From contig JAEUWP010000394.1 of assembly GCA_018524725.1 (NCBI GenBank), forward strand, positions 1-64,000: a DNA stretch of 64,000 nt. Direction: 5' to 3'. A program made the position numbers and the translations under genes. The notes beneath the pieces are model-generated. The model ran no database searches. It was not told the DNA's origin and saw only the letters and a list, made by a program, of their open reading frames with translations. The stretch comes from Podaxis mareebaensis. Taxonomy: Eukaryota; Basidiomycota; Agaricomycetes; Agaricales; Agaricaceae. Below are positions 1 to 11,718 of the stretch, piece after piece; position 1 is the stretch's first letter, and each line of letters opens with the position of its first letter.

Positions 1-509
1 TATGAGAGCAATTGCTATTCTACATGTCCCTAAGGAGAATCTTCGTAGTTACTTCAGTACTCTAAGTATAGAAGACCGAGCCCGAGGTAAGATGAGATCT
101 GCAGAAGGTAAGCTATTATTACACAACATATCACTGAGCCTGAGTGCTAAACATAGTGCTTCTTCAGAAGATCCAAGGTGGGACCGAAGTTGCAATGGAA
201 GGCGGGACAAGATGGATGCTTGGAGTCGAGAGGTGGGAAGGCGATCGACGAACAGTGAGGTGAGACTGCGAAAGAGACATGGATGGCAGCAGAAACGAGA
301 GGAGTGTAACATCTTCACCTTCAATGACCTGACCATCAGTGCTGTTCATGCCTATATCATCCACCACCTCTGAATCCTCTTCACTGAAAGCTGAATCACT
401 GAGTGGCCCTGATTGCACAGGTTGTCACAAAGCACCATCTAAATGGCCAATACCCATTCCCATATGCCTCATATATATATCACAATCAACAAATCTGGAG
501 TACAACAGT

Positions 510-534
510 TACAGTCATTGGATGGTCAGTGGGA
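510..534. repeat. Left terminal inverted repeat of pogo-like element
   Basis: Starts with the target TA, then CAGTCATTGGATGGTCAGTG and GGA. It is the exact reverse complement of 3501-3525, 25 of 25 bases. Confidence 0.9.
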
Positions 535-769
535 CAACTAAATCATGTGAGCCTTCAGAAAAGGCCCCAGGCTCATATGCAATGAAAATAAGTTGATATT
601 ATATTAGAACTACTGTACTGGTATATGTTTAGCCATTTTGAAGGGGTATTATGAACAAGAAGCTGGTATAATCTTGCAATCAGTTGAAATTCTGGTTATC
701 AGGCCCAAAGACAGTCAGTGGGACAGTCATGTCATGCCAGTGGGAATGCCATCACAGTAGCCTCATGAT

Positions 770-3010
770 GGTTAATCATTGTCATCTTCATCAATGTCTG
801 CATCATCCTCTGGCATCTTTGGCCATGGAATAGGTTTCTCAAGGCCCTTTTGCTTTGGCTTGGTCCACCATGGCTTTTGGCTCTCAGATCTCACTACCTC
901 CACCTCCTTCTGCCATTCCACCATGGCCTATTGGTACTCCTCCCAGATAGCACAGTTGCACTTCTTCTGAGCTGCCTCCAGATCCTTCCACTCCTTCAAT
1001 ACAACTGCATAAGCCTCTCTTTGCTCCTTTCTCTAGTGCTTTTCCTCCTCCTCTTGCTTAGCTGCTTCATTGTTACTGACAACCTTGTTGTAAAATGTGT
1101 CCACAGTCATCAACTTTGGCATACCATTTCCAAGTGGCCAATTCCTTGTCTGCTTTTGCTTGGTATGCATCTCCACCTCCTCCAGATGGTTTCTGACTTC
1201 TTTTACATAGATATTCTGTAGAACACTCATTGCCTGCATCTCAATCATCCACTTTTTCCTAAATCCATCCCACTGCTCACTTTCAATCAGAGCCTGACAC
1301 AATTCCTCTTCAAACTCCATCTATGGCTCTCTGGATAGCAACTTCATATAGCATAACTGGAAAGGTGAAATGGTATATGGCTAGAAGAGGGGGACTGGGT
1401 CCATGGACTTTGGAGGGGTTTGTGAAACAAGGTAAGACATTGAGGTTGATGCAAGCCCAGAGACAGCTTTTCAGGTGGATGTGGCAAGGATTTGGGCATG
1501 TGTGTGGTGGGGTAGGTCATGTCCATCTATATCAGATTCACTTTGACTGTGAGGTGTGCTAGGCTCCATCATTTGGCATGCTTGATGTGCAAGTGTATGC
1601 TCAACCATATCAGTCATGATATGGACTGGTGAGCTAGGGCTGATAGGGAAGGTGGTACAGGTTGAGGTTTGCTGGCTTGGTGCCAGGAGAGATTCCAGGA
1701 TTGCATTGGGGTTGAATGGAACAATTCCTGTAGCACAAAATGCCAAAATGATATTTTCTTTTGATAACACCTCGAGATGCACTTTTGCATATACTGCAAG
1801 AAAGCATTTCTTGTTGACAGGATGTCCACACTCTTGCTCATAGTTGTCCTGGTGTTTTGTCCATGCATATCTCAGAACACTGAAAATGACAACATCAAGT
1901 CCTTGATAGATGTGTGTTGAGTGTGATGGGTAACACAAGACCACAATATTATGCTCTCTTGCATACTCCAAGAAGCCTTGCATATAATAGCTACTATGGC
2001 CATCAACAAGAAGCAGGTGACATCAACCACCTGCTTTTTCAGTGGTTCTCTGATCAAAATCTTTGATCCATTTGATTCCAATTTCACCATCTGTGTACCC
2101 TTTCTTTCAGTGTCCCAGGCTAAGCACATTATAATGAGAAAATCACAAGAGCATGATAAGGTAATAGACTCATGATGCTTTTAGTGGATTATCTTGTAAC
2201 CAAGATGTTTGGTATATCTCCCCCTTGTATATGACAGCAGGTGGAAGTGACATGCCATCTGCACAGATTGTCACAATAATTGTAATATTCTCCTGATCTC
2301 CACTGCATACCACCTGGGTTACACTGGTACCCTGTTCTCCATAGACACATTGCTTCTATCCAACACCTGACTGAATACCAGTTTCATCAACTCCATAGAT
2401 CAACTCTGGTGGGATCAGCTCTTCTGATCCATCACCAAAAATAACCTCCTTTGCCAACTGAAAGAATGCCTCCTTCATGATAGGATTGGCACACTGAGTA
2501 CACTGAGCATCTAGGGAATGGCTCCAGCATGCCTTGAGAGATTCCTTGTTCTTCATGACAAATTGGTTTACCCATTTCATCCCTGGCTGATCAAATGAAG
2601 GACAACAAGCTTGTATAAGCTGTGTTGCATGCTCCTCTAGCCAATCCCTGTTAAGTGAAAACCCCTGCCTAGCACTCACAATAGCAAAATCCACAAGAAT
2701 TTTTGCTTCAATGTGTATGACTAGGGATTTATTGGCATTACTTTGACTCTGGCTTTTGATACCATTGACCCATCAATGCAAGGATGATGATGTAAGTGTG
2801 ATTTTGACCCTCTCTTCCTTCCAACACCTCTCCATCATCTCCTTGCAGCAGGTGACTAAGCTCTTTGGCTTATATCTGTCTGGCTGTGCAACTCTGCAGT
2901 CATGTTCAGTGCAATAGAGATCCACAGCCATATCCATGTACTTCTCTGTGGCATTAATAATGTTATGTTGTCATTTGTCCTGGGTAAGAGCCCTCCAACC
3001 AGGCATTTTC
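770..3010 (-). pseudogene. Decayed pogo-like transposase (Tc5 HTH and DDE_1)
   Basis: Reading the minus strand from about 3010, the frame gives an N-terminal helix-turn-helix region (RYKPKSLVTCCKEMM, about 2840-2880). A Tc5-type DNA-binding segment follows (FSLNRDWLEEHATQL... at 2356-2694), ending in YGVDETGIQSGVG, which carries the first catalytic Asp of the DDE_1 domain. The next segment contains LLLVDGHSSYY (second Asp) and continues in 1471-1983 with VLCYPSHSTHIYQGLDVVIF, typical of the domain end. A charged C-terminal tail follows (1033-1320 and below). In-frame stops and frameshifts occur at several points, most explicable as CG to TG or CA changes. Usual length is about 500-600 residues. 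Not functional. Confidence 0.85.
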
Positions 3011-3500
3011 AGTGATTTCAATATCAGAAGTGCAGTTTGCCAAGATTAGAAGCACAGTTTGCTGAGGCTTTCTGGGGTGGCAAGTGTGACAGCTTCATGA
3101 AGCAGGATGTCATTAAACAAATCAGATATACTCCAAATTTGGAAGTGCATAATGTAACAGATATGATCAAGCCTCCAGGAAGCCATCCATCTTAACTTTG
3201 GGTTTTGAACAATTTGCAACCACAGATGGCCTCAGAATGATGACTATTTTGCTTGTATAATATAAGGGAAGCATATTGTAGCATTACTGTGTACTCAATC
3301 AATGCCTAAGTTGAGAGCTGCTGTTTTGTAAGGGACTGCACATGATTCCCTCAACCATCGCACCATGGTCAGATGGTTGATAAGAACCAAAACACTTTCA
3401 TTTTGTAACTGAGACACTAAGGTATATAATTGCAAAAAGTCCAAGGGAAAAAGGTGAAAATCTCAAGTGGAAATATGAAATTTCCCACTGAGTGTCTATT

Positions 3501-3525
3501 TCCCACTGACCATCCAATGACTGTA
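3501..3525. repeat. Right terminal inverted repeat of pogo-like element
   Basis: Exact reverse complement of 510-534, ending in the duplicated TA. It contains no CpG, which may explain why it is intact while the coding part decayed. Confidence 0.9.
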
Positions 3526-4780
3526 GCTGTCTCATTTCTCATTCTTCAGCAATAGATCACATACATGTTGACATAATAGTTCATCCAATCATCAGCTTCC
3601 CCATTCCATCTTGCTTCTGTAGGCATATCCTATTCCAGCAGTGCATTTATGTGACCCTCAACAAATGCTGGTATCAAGTAGCAGCCTCAGACAACATGCA
3701 AGGGATCAAGGAATGTGAATTTCATCTGTAGCAAAAACAAAGCCAATCTTTGGAAGCCTAGCCAAGTAATGGTCAAATATGTAGTCAGGTTTGATGCCTA
3801 ACCACTGCACCCAAAGAAAATCCATAGTTTTCCAGTTGAGGTCTTGAGAATAGACTCCTGTATGTTGTGCTTCTGCACAAGAGACTCCAATAACCTCTGT
3901 GTACCAAAACAGATGAGCTAATGGATTAGGTTCAACTTCTGGAGATATAACCATACAGAAAGGGTGATGTTGGGGATTAAGCATATCATAGTCACAGCAA
4001 ACATCATAGGTTGTGTAGTTGATACATGGTGTCTAGTGTTGGAAAACCTTGTTATTCTTGATTTGAATGGTGTTTCAATCATTGTCAGTGAAGTCTGCAT
4101 GCATGTCTCCATCAAACTTTCAATCTAGATGGTGGCCTAATAGGTGGTCCTTGAGCTGAGTGATAAATCCCTGTGAGATAGTGCATTGTGTTTAGTCAAC
4201 AGGTCTAATGCAAAGTGAAGTTGTCTTTCCTTCTTTGCAGGATCAATGGAATTTTGATACAAGTTGTATAGATTGATGGTGCTAGCTGTAGAGTATGAAA
4301 TGACATAGTGCTTTGCAATGTATTCTAGTTTGCTGGCCTCTTGTTTCACCTGTTTTTTGATGATGTGAAAGGCTTGCTGGTGGATATATTGAGTGCCAAT
4401 CTGGTGTAATGATTGCCTCTTGTTTGTTAGGCCATAAAGCTTCTTAATCCATCAGTGAGACTCTTCAGCCTATTGGCAATACCATAGAATCAGGCCATGT
4501 TATGAATGCATAAGGATATTAAAACATATCAGTTGCATTGAGTAAGAGTCAGTTGTGCCAAATGAGTGGATGTACACCACATAATCCCCTATGAAACAAA
4601 ATTTGATTGCAGATAGGTTGAGAGCCCTTGGATGTTGCTGATTGGATGGCATACTACCAGCCTGGTTAGCTGCCTGGCACTGCTATACAGCCTTCTCTCA
4701 TGGAAGCTCCAGCATTGTAAAATTTGAGTCTATATGAACTTGAAAGCATAGTAAATGTCCAAGTTCCTGAGTAAGCTCAT

Positions 4781-5890
4781 TGGGCAGGGTATGTTACAAT
4801 CCTCTCTGTTCTTGCTGCCTTACATTGTCTTTTCCTCTTGTCTACCATCTACATCATTGTCCATCTTCAATCATCTTCTCTACCTTGTCTGTCATTTTGA
4901 TTCATACTTTGGTCATTAGTTATGTCTCTCTTATTCTGAGCTGTACTATATTTAGCATTTGGACTTGGTGTTACCTCTTATAGTCAAGTCCTCTTTCAAG
5001 TAGATCTTACATCTTGCCTCAGGCTCAGTCTAGTATTATTGGAACACTGAAGCAGTCATGAGCTTCTTGATATGGACATATAGTATAGCATTCTCCTGAA
5101 GAGGGAAAACCTCTGTTAGAGGTTCAGAAAAAGCAAGTGCAGTCAAATCCAATGACTGCTAGGCTTTGTAACTGAAGTACAAGAAATAGAAACACAAAAT
5201 AAAAGAGGGGAGTCAGATACCTCAATTGAAACAAAGTCATAAGTATCAAACCCCCAATGAAGAAGATAGAAGAACTTGTAGTTAATATAGCTATCAGATG
5301 GTGAGATAGGTTCAGATACAGGGTTATAATTCACTACTCCTAGTACATGACCAGTTTCCCTTTATATATGAGTAGGACTACATATTTAAATGAAGATTTC
5401 AAGGTGAAAGATCATAAGAAAGAAAAGTGAAAGGTAACTAAGCTAAAACAAGTCAAATATTGTAACAAACAATAAGGCAGTGGAACTGGGACAAGTCATG
5501 TGGAAAGGTTTAAGGGATAGGTAGTTTACAAATCCAAAACAATGAGGAAGAGGAGGAGAGTGAAACAGAGAAGGCATAGGCTGAGACATTAGTGGAAAAT
5601 GTAAGATAAAACTACTGAGGTACTACTACAAATAGAACAATAAGTAATCTACAATCATGGAATAAATGATGATGGAGAGAATGCAGAAATTGAATATATA
5701 AGTATGACAAGGAAAGACACAGAAAAGTTGAATTATATTATCTAAAGTTGGCAATGGACAGCTCAATGGTGGGTGCTTTGACAAGTAGTGCTCCACATAT
5801 GGCTGGTCAGAGATTGATGTGAAGTTGCCATTTTCACAAGCAACCAATTGTCAGTCTCTACATCTCCTAGGTACTTTAGGTACTGACCTC
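4781..5890. other. Unassigned CpG-poor sequence between two transposon remnants
   Basis: No convincing protein similarity could be read in any frame. A 63-residue minus frame at 5143-5334 is not recognised. The stretch may hold the upstream part of the Plavaka-like element or an LTR of the gypsy element, but I could not find matching long repeats or TG...CA ends. Confidence 0.4.
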
Positions 5891-8800
5891 CTAGTCAGTG
5901 CATAGGCTAGCAAAGGGGTTCATGGCAGCATTAAATAGGTGGCATGTGCAATAGGGAGAAGGTGTTGGCCAACTAGGAGTTGGCAATAGAGGCAGATGAG
6001 GGGAGTGGTAGTGAGTCCCTTTGGTATAGTAAACAGGATGTTTGAACACCTTGTCATGCTTGACTGGAGTTACATTCAAAAATGTTGAGCCCAAAAGGGT
6101 TATTATGAAAGGATGGGGAATAGGGGTGTGCCAATAGAGATATTGAGCACCCATCTGTAGTAGGTAGTGTACAACTGCTTTCTCTTTCAGGAACATCATA
6201 TGTAAGCTCTTTGAGGGCTTCAGGAGATGCATCAGTAAGTTTTGTAACTGGTATAGCTTGGATGTCATGTAGGTGGTAGGGTATAAGTCAGAAGGCAGTG
6301 AAATGGAGCTTAGAAATCAAACTATTGAGTTCAGTGAGGATATAGGATCCACTTTTGGTTCTCTTGAGTATGACTATTAGCCCAAAGTATCTGGACTTTA
6401 TTTTGCTCCCTATGTCATGATTATACTGTGAGTTTCTGACTAAAATGAGGGAACTGGATGAGATGTCAAAATTGCAGATTATGTTTGAATACTTCTCATT
6501 GAAGTGGCAGATGGAGTCATAGTGGGCCTTTATGACAAGTTCCTTGACTTTTATAAGGTCTTAGAGTCACTTCTGAAGCTGGATGGCTCAGGTGGTGATG
6601 AGTTTAGTTGTGGAAAGCAGTTTGGTAAATGCAAGAGCTAAGTAAGTCATCTTAGCAAAATCAAAGAGGAGGAGAGGCTCAAGGCCATGTGTAAGATAGT
6701 ACAGTGAGTATCCTATAGATTTCTGAATTGAAATTCATTCTGCCCAGAATACTAAGGATATAACCATTGCCTAATAATGCTCTTCACCTACTGCAGCCTT
6801 TACCAGTAACTCCCAGATGTCAAAATGTCTCTACTCAATGGAGCCATTTGCATGAGAATTGTAAGGCAATATATGAATATGGTTAATCTTATACTGAGCT
6901 GAAAGAAAATCTGCAGCTTGGATGAAGGCTAGGCTATTATCAGTGATGATTTCTTCAAGTATACCCCACTTGCACAGTAAATCTTCAAATATGAATGCTC
7001 CAAGTGTTTATGCATTCTTGAGGCAAAGCATACACTATTCTGGGTAGGATGAGAGTGAGCAGCAGGTGTGCATGGTGTACTGGAACCCATTTGACTTAGG
7101 CATGAACATTATGTTAATGTAAACCTTTCTGAAGAGGTTGAGCAGAGTGGGAACAGTTGGAGGAATGAGGAAGTGGTGCAGGAGTCAGGGTCTGATATCC
7201 ATAGCATGTTTTGACAAACCATTTGACATCTTGCTCAAGTTATGGCTACCAAAATCATTCCAGGAGTTGAATATGAATTATAAATATACCTTTGTGCCCC
7301 ATTTGATTGTGAGCTAGCTATATGAGCTTGTAGCAGCAGTTTTCAGGTATAATGAGCTTATGTTTCATATTTAGGTCCTTCTTCCAAAGTTGGCTGTCTT
7401 ATACAAAAAATTTGGCTGTGTATTAAACAAAATATTTGAAAGTGTCATTGTTGAGACCTGGAGAACATTTAGGGTCAGTAAGGAAGGCCTTGATGTGTTC
7501 AAGCTCAAGGCTATAAACTTCTACCTTATCAGAGTGAGGAATGATGGGTGAGAGTAGTAGTAGGAGAGCTGGCCCTTCATTCATGAAATTTTCAATATGG
7601 GGAGTATTAGGGGAGTGAGAGAATAGTGGGTTTCATACTAGCCATCATAGAGTTGTGCAAGTTGGCACAATATTGTTTAGGATTTTGATAGCAGAGGTAT
7701 TGGACCTCCATATCCATCATGAGTCATCTTATATTTTCATTTGCAGGAAAGATAAGTGGTGTGGCTGATGAAGTGAAAGGGGGAAGGCATTGGCTGCATC
7801 TATCCATTCTTCATAGTCATTGTCAATTTCTGGGTCCCCTGGAGCCTAGGGGCATCAAGACAAACCATCTAGGCCATGTTTTTTACCTGGAATGTGTCTA
7901 AGATGAAAATCAAAAAGTAGTATTGCCAAGATCCAGTGATTAATTGAGGCCAAAGGATGAATGCCAGGATCATTAATCATGCCTTTAATGTACTTTGCAT
8001 CCACTTCAACTGCTAGGTTCTTCACTCCTACAATCCAAATCCTAACATCCTTCAGTGCTCTAAACAAGCCAAATAACTCCAACTTTGCCTGAGAGTATTG
8101 AGATTCACATTCATTGAGCATGATTGATCTGAATTGTAAGGGGTATCATTTTCCATTGTCCCCTAACTATTGGAGAATGTATCCAACTGCTATCTTCAAG
8201 GTATCAACACCTAAAATAACTTCATTGTTGTTAGTGTAGTCAATAGCACAGATGTGTGGGGAGTTTCTGGCCAAATCCTTCAACTCCTTCATAGCCACCA
8301 TTTCTTCATCCCCAAATTGAAAATCTACCCCTTTCTTCATCAATATAACCAGTGGTCTTGCAACTACTGTGAAATTGTGGATGAAAATGCATATTGTGCC
8401 AAGAGTGCCAAGGAAGCCTCACACTTCTGTAAGACTTGAACATGGGGGCCAGTTGACAGTCTTCTGGATTCTTGACATGTCTGGTAGGCATCCCTCATAA
8501 GTACAGAGATGCCCCACTACAACTGTGGAAGGTATACAGATGTGGGATTTGAGTGCTGAAAAGGTGCTGCCAGCATGCTTGATGTGCTGAATAATACAGT
8601 TGACATTCTGAAGGTGCTCCCAAACAAAGCACCAGATTTTCAGGTTTTTGGGAATCATTTTGAAGCTGTCAGCTGTCTTGTACCATATTTTTAGACCCTT
8701 GATTGGCATGTCACCAACAAAAGGCATAGCCACATCAGGAATTTCATCTTGGAGGAGGAATGTGAGATCACTGTGTTGAATTGATATAGCTCATAGGGAT

Positions 8801-9260
8801 GGATGTAAGTTGAAGGGTATTGAGAGGGGTTTGAAACATTGTAAGGTCTCAAGACTTGGGTGCAAGTGCTTGTTGGCTGAAACCTACAAATAAATCAAAT
8901 ATTCTGTAGCACCCTTGACTGCTGAATGACTCAGCATGGGTTTCAACAATATGTGGCACTCCTGAGTCCTTGATGGTAATGGCATTAAGGGGCTATAGAT
9001 GATGCATGAAGTGGAGTGATTTGCTGTCCTTTTTGAGAACATAAAACCATCATGAGTGATATGATGAGCTTGAGGGTTCATAAATGCTGGCTGCAATTTT
9101 GGCCTTGATGATATCAACAACTTGGTGGAAGATGCCAGGGGGAATGGGAATATTGTGTAGGACCCAGGGGATGTGCTCAATAGTTGGAATCCTGATTGGA
9201 TCAAAGTAATCACTGGAAAATTTGCCCCTCTTGTCTTCAGTCCAGGTGAACCCAAACTGC
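5891..9260 (-). pseudogene. 5'-truncated, decayed Ty3/gypsy pol (RT, RNase H, integrase)
   Basis: On the minus strand the order is reverse transcriptase, RNase H, integrase, the Ty3/gypsy order. RT begins at the break (9255-8884): KFSSDYFDPIRIPTIEHIPW, then a segment with GCYRIFDLFVGF, then 8733-8419 with VVGHLCTYEGCLPDMSRIQK. RNase H at 8121-7855 contains YSQAKLELFGLFRALKD and the typical end LRHIPGKKHGLDGLS. Integrase (about 7250-6700) reads LFRKVYINIMFMPKSNGF, then WGILEEIITDNSLAF and HILPYNSHANGSIE, covering the core DDE region. A degenerate C-terminal part may extend to 5891. Stops and frameshifts are many. Gag, protease and the start of RT are missing: similarity stops at about 9260, where CpG content also returns to normal. 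Confidence 0.85.
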
Positions 9261-9265
9261 TGGAG

Positions 9266-10300
9266 GAGGATCAGATCCCACCCGCCGACGTCTGGAGGAA
9301 AGCAGAACCACTGAATGTCGAATGTTGAATATTAAGTATAGATTGTCCGACTGCAACTCTTAAAGATCACATGATCGGATCAGCCAGCCCCATCAGACAC
9401 GTTCCGCATGGTTCCCACCCACTCAAAGTTGACATGGACATGTCAATGGTCACGCATTCATGACTTCCTTTCGACCATCTTCCTAGACAAAAAATCATCC
9501 AATAGACGACATTAATTGTCCATATCCGTTCAGGTACATGCCAAGCGCCTGCATCCTCACAGCGTAGGGACATTTGTCGACGGTCCTCGTCCGATCAACG
9601 ATCCACAGTATGTTCCAATCAATTAGGTGCGATCTCTTCGACTTTGAAATGTTCCCATCTCATATTTCTTTTTGTAGTATCCCCATCTCTTATCCAATAA
9701 AGTTCATATTTTTGTGCGGTGCCCATGAAGACCGCTGTACTGCAGCTTGAAAATCACGAGACAACTGATATTCTCCTCTTACCCGACGTCAGAGACGAAA
9801 GTTGGATCTGTCGAACCTGTCGAACCGGCGCGAAAAAGCCCTCGTATGTTGCTCAATGACGCCGCGACTCTTCACCTGCACATCCTCAAACAAAAATTGG
9901 GTGACAAGCTCACAAGGCCGAGGGACGACACCTCGCTTTTCTGTCGATGGCCGACCGGGTAGACCTATGTGAGATCGTAACATCCCTTGCCGAAGACACC
10001 TGAAGGGATTATCTTTCCTACGGTTCATTCCCTTGATATATGCCCGTATTCGATACAGATGATTGGGCTATTTACTGGCATATTTTTTCAAAAGTGTCGG
10101 GACTTATAGCGGACAAGCTCTTATATTACCTCAGGTCAGGTGCATAAGTATCCCCAGCAATCGCGAAATATTTAAAGGTATCAAATACCCCTCACTGCCC
10201 GTGTCCCATAACGCATGTCACCGTGACGGTTGTCCAACACACAATAAATTGCAGCGCACTCGCAAGTGTTGTCCAATCCACGCCTGATCGACACCCTACA
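9266..10300. other. Intergenic region
   Basis: Normal CpG content. Short frames on both strands are not recognised as genes. The last part is the presumed promoter of the F-box-like gene; I see no clear TATA box close to its ATG. Confidence 0.5.
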
Positions 10301-11608
10301 ATGTACTCGACCAGCCAGTTGAAAGCTATGTTCTACACTCCACCCGTTCTCGCACTAGATTGTCGACAGTACTTCTTTGAACCCCCATCGCAATACACCA
10401 TGCCACAGCCTTTAGTCCCAACGAGCACCGAGGACGGTTTCGTACACTGTCCCCAAGACATCGCTAGAATCATCTTTGAGATGGCGATGGAAGACAGGCC
10501 CCTGCCCGTCCATCTCGCACTCGTCTCCCGACAGGTGAAAGAATGGTAAGTCTCTTTAGGTTCATCTTTTTGGTAACTCAGCCTGGATACGCTGCTCAGG
10601 GTCGACCCTTTCATTTACCGCACCCTCAGTTTTTGTGATCCAATCCGTTTCAATTCCTTCTATCGGAATACCTTCCACAAAAGCGGATCTTCGCTGATAT
10701 CCAAAGATCGCAACTTCTACCAGAAGCACGTAAAAGGGCTTTTTGTTCACGCATACGCGAGCTCCGACAAGCTGGCAGAAGTGGTGCGGGAAATGACTGG
10801 AATTGAGGCTCTCGCGCTTGTGGAAGCCAACTCCGGCGAGGATGCCATGAGGCGGATTTTGATGGACTATCCTAGCTCCAAGCAAGAAGGCCGTCCACCC
10901 AGAGGGAATAGGGACAACGACCTTTTCCCCTTCCAAAATCTCCGACGCCTGTCCTTCTCGTCCTGTGTCCTCCAAACTCGCCTCAATACCAAAATCCAGC
11001 TCACTTTTTCCCATCGCTTCTTCAAGGACATAACCCACATGGACATGTATTTCTACCCTAAAGTTGATTGGGAGGCGTTACACCATCTACACAACCTTAC
11101 GCACATATCCTTCAACGACATGGTATCCTCGTTGCGTCACCCTTCCAGCAGGACGTGGGATAACTGGATGACACGATTGCTGAATGCTTGTCCTCCAAGT
11201 GTGCAGGTGGTAATCTTTGGATGCATCGATTCTTACAACTACAATTTTTATATGATGGGCGGGGACGAGGAGTATCTACCCGGGCGGATGGTCGTTGAAC
11301 TCTGCGAGTTCGTCACAGGGAATGGGCCTCGGAACAAACCTGGTAACCATTCGAAGTACCACGCAATTTCACGGCTGATTGCCGGATGGGTACATTCACG
11401 GGCAGTCGCTGCGTGCTTGGGTCATGGCGATCTTCCAAAAGATCATATCTTTTACGATCGCATTCTCGTCGGTTCGAACAGCCCGTTTGGTCCTGTATTC
11501 CATGTGGATGATTGGGCACATACTGGAGATGGTCCAGTGAGGGATTGCTGGTCTACGGCGGAGGATTTGATCGAAAGGAGGAAGAGAAACGATCTTACTT
11601 GTTTGTGA
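10301..11608 (+). CDS. F-box-like protein of agaricomycete type
   Basis: Two exons, 10301-10545 and 10600-11608, joined across a 54-nt GTAAGT...CAG intron that restores one frame of 417 residues. Residues about 45-90 read PQDIARIIFEMAMEDRPLPVHLALVSRQVKEWVDPFIYRT, resembling the degenerate F-box of large agaricomycete families (LP.EL..IIF..A......ALVSR.V..W..P.LYRT). The rest is a divergent leucine-rich, LRR-like region with no catalytic motif. If truly F-box, it would recruit substrates to an SCF ubiquitin ligase through Skp1. The ATG at 10301 was chosen because it is the first in frame before the F-box-like motif. The gene converges with the methyltransferase gene, with about 110 bp between the stops. 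Confidence 0.7.
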
Positions 11609-11718
11609 CATGATATATTGTGTACTATAGTTGGACTGTTTGTAGTTCGTTTGCCGGGTTCGAACATTTTGTACTTGTACTCTACGTAGCTTCATGGTTA
11701 GATGACTCAGGGGCGTTA

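Larger units (their letters stand above)
510..3525 (-). mobile_element. Complete pogo/Tc1-mariner-type DNA transposon, decayed
   Basis: The ends are perfect 25-bp inverted repeats that include the TA target on each side (510-534 and 3501-3525). This gives a 3.0-kb element with a TA duplication, as expected for the Tc1/mariner/pogo superfamily. Inside each end the octamer CAGTGGGA recurs in inverted orientation (near 527, 715, 739 on the left; near 3483 on the right), like subterminal transposase-binding repeats. A degenerate transposase lies inside on the minus strand. The insertion falls within an intron of the surrounding decayed gene. Confidence 0.85.
165..4780 (-). pseudogene. Decayed Plavaka/KDZ-like transposon protein gene, split by a pogo element
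   Basis: Minus-strand fragments can be followed from about 4780 down to 165, skipping 510-3525. In order they show a segment reading YVVYIHSFGTTDSYSMQ (about 4560-4610), then TNKRQSLHQIG and the stretch around ALSHRDLSLSSRTTY (4137-4349). Next come HHVSTTQPMMFAVT (about 3918-4115) and DFLWVQWLGIKPDY (3706-3984), and finally a YYVN...FVDCDIYMRHMGMGIGH segment whose two halves lie on either side of the inserted element. From memory of the family, this FGTTDSYS...DFLWVRWFG...FVDRDM module is the C-terminal part of a very large, repeated agaricomycete transposon protein. Assignment to Plavaka rather than another KDZ/CACTA type is uncertain. Stops and frame changes are frequent, so it is not functional. 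The upstream catalytic part is not recognisable. Confidence 0.55.
300..9265. other. CpG-depleted, transposon-derived block
   Basis: From about 300 to 9265 the dinucleotide CG is nearly absent (I find none between 2701 and 3300), while TG and CA are abundant. DNA on both sides has normal CpG frequency. In fungi this pattern is known from repeat-targeted cytosine methylation followed by deamination, or from RIP-like mutation. All recognisable reading frames inside are transposon proteins with many stops. The right edge is sharp, at about 9265-9290. The left edge, near 300, falls inside the tail of a decayed reading frame rather than at an element end. Confidence 0.85.

Noticed and set aside
2..373. 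123-residue plus-strand frame at the window start
   Set aside because: It overlaps the minus-strand Plavaka-like tail, has no recognisable similarity, and half lies in CpG-mutated DNA.
5641..9260. CRISPR, phage or bacterial elements
   Set aside because: No regular spacer-repeat array or bacterial gene organisation is present; the DNA is eukaryotic with spliceosomal introns.
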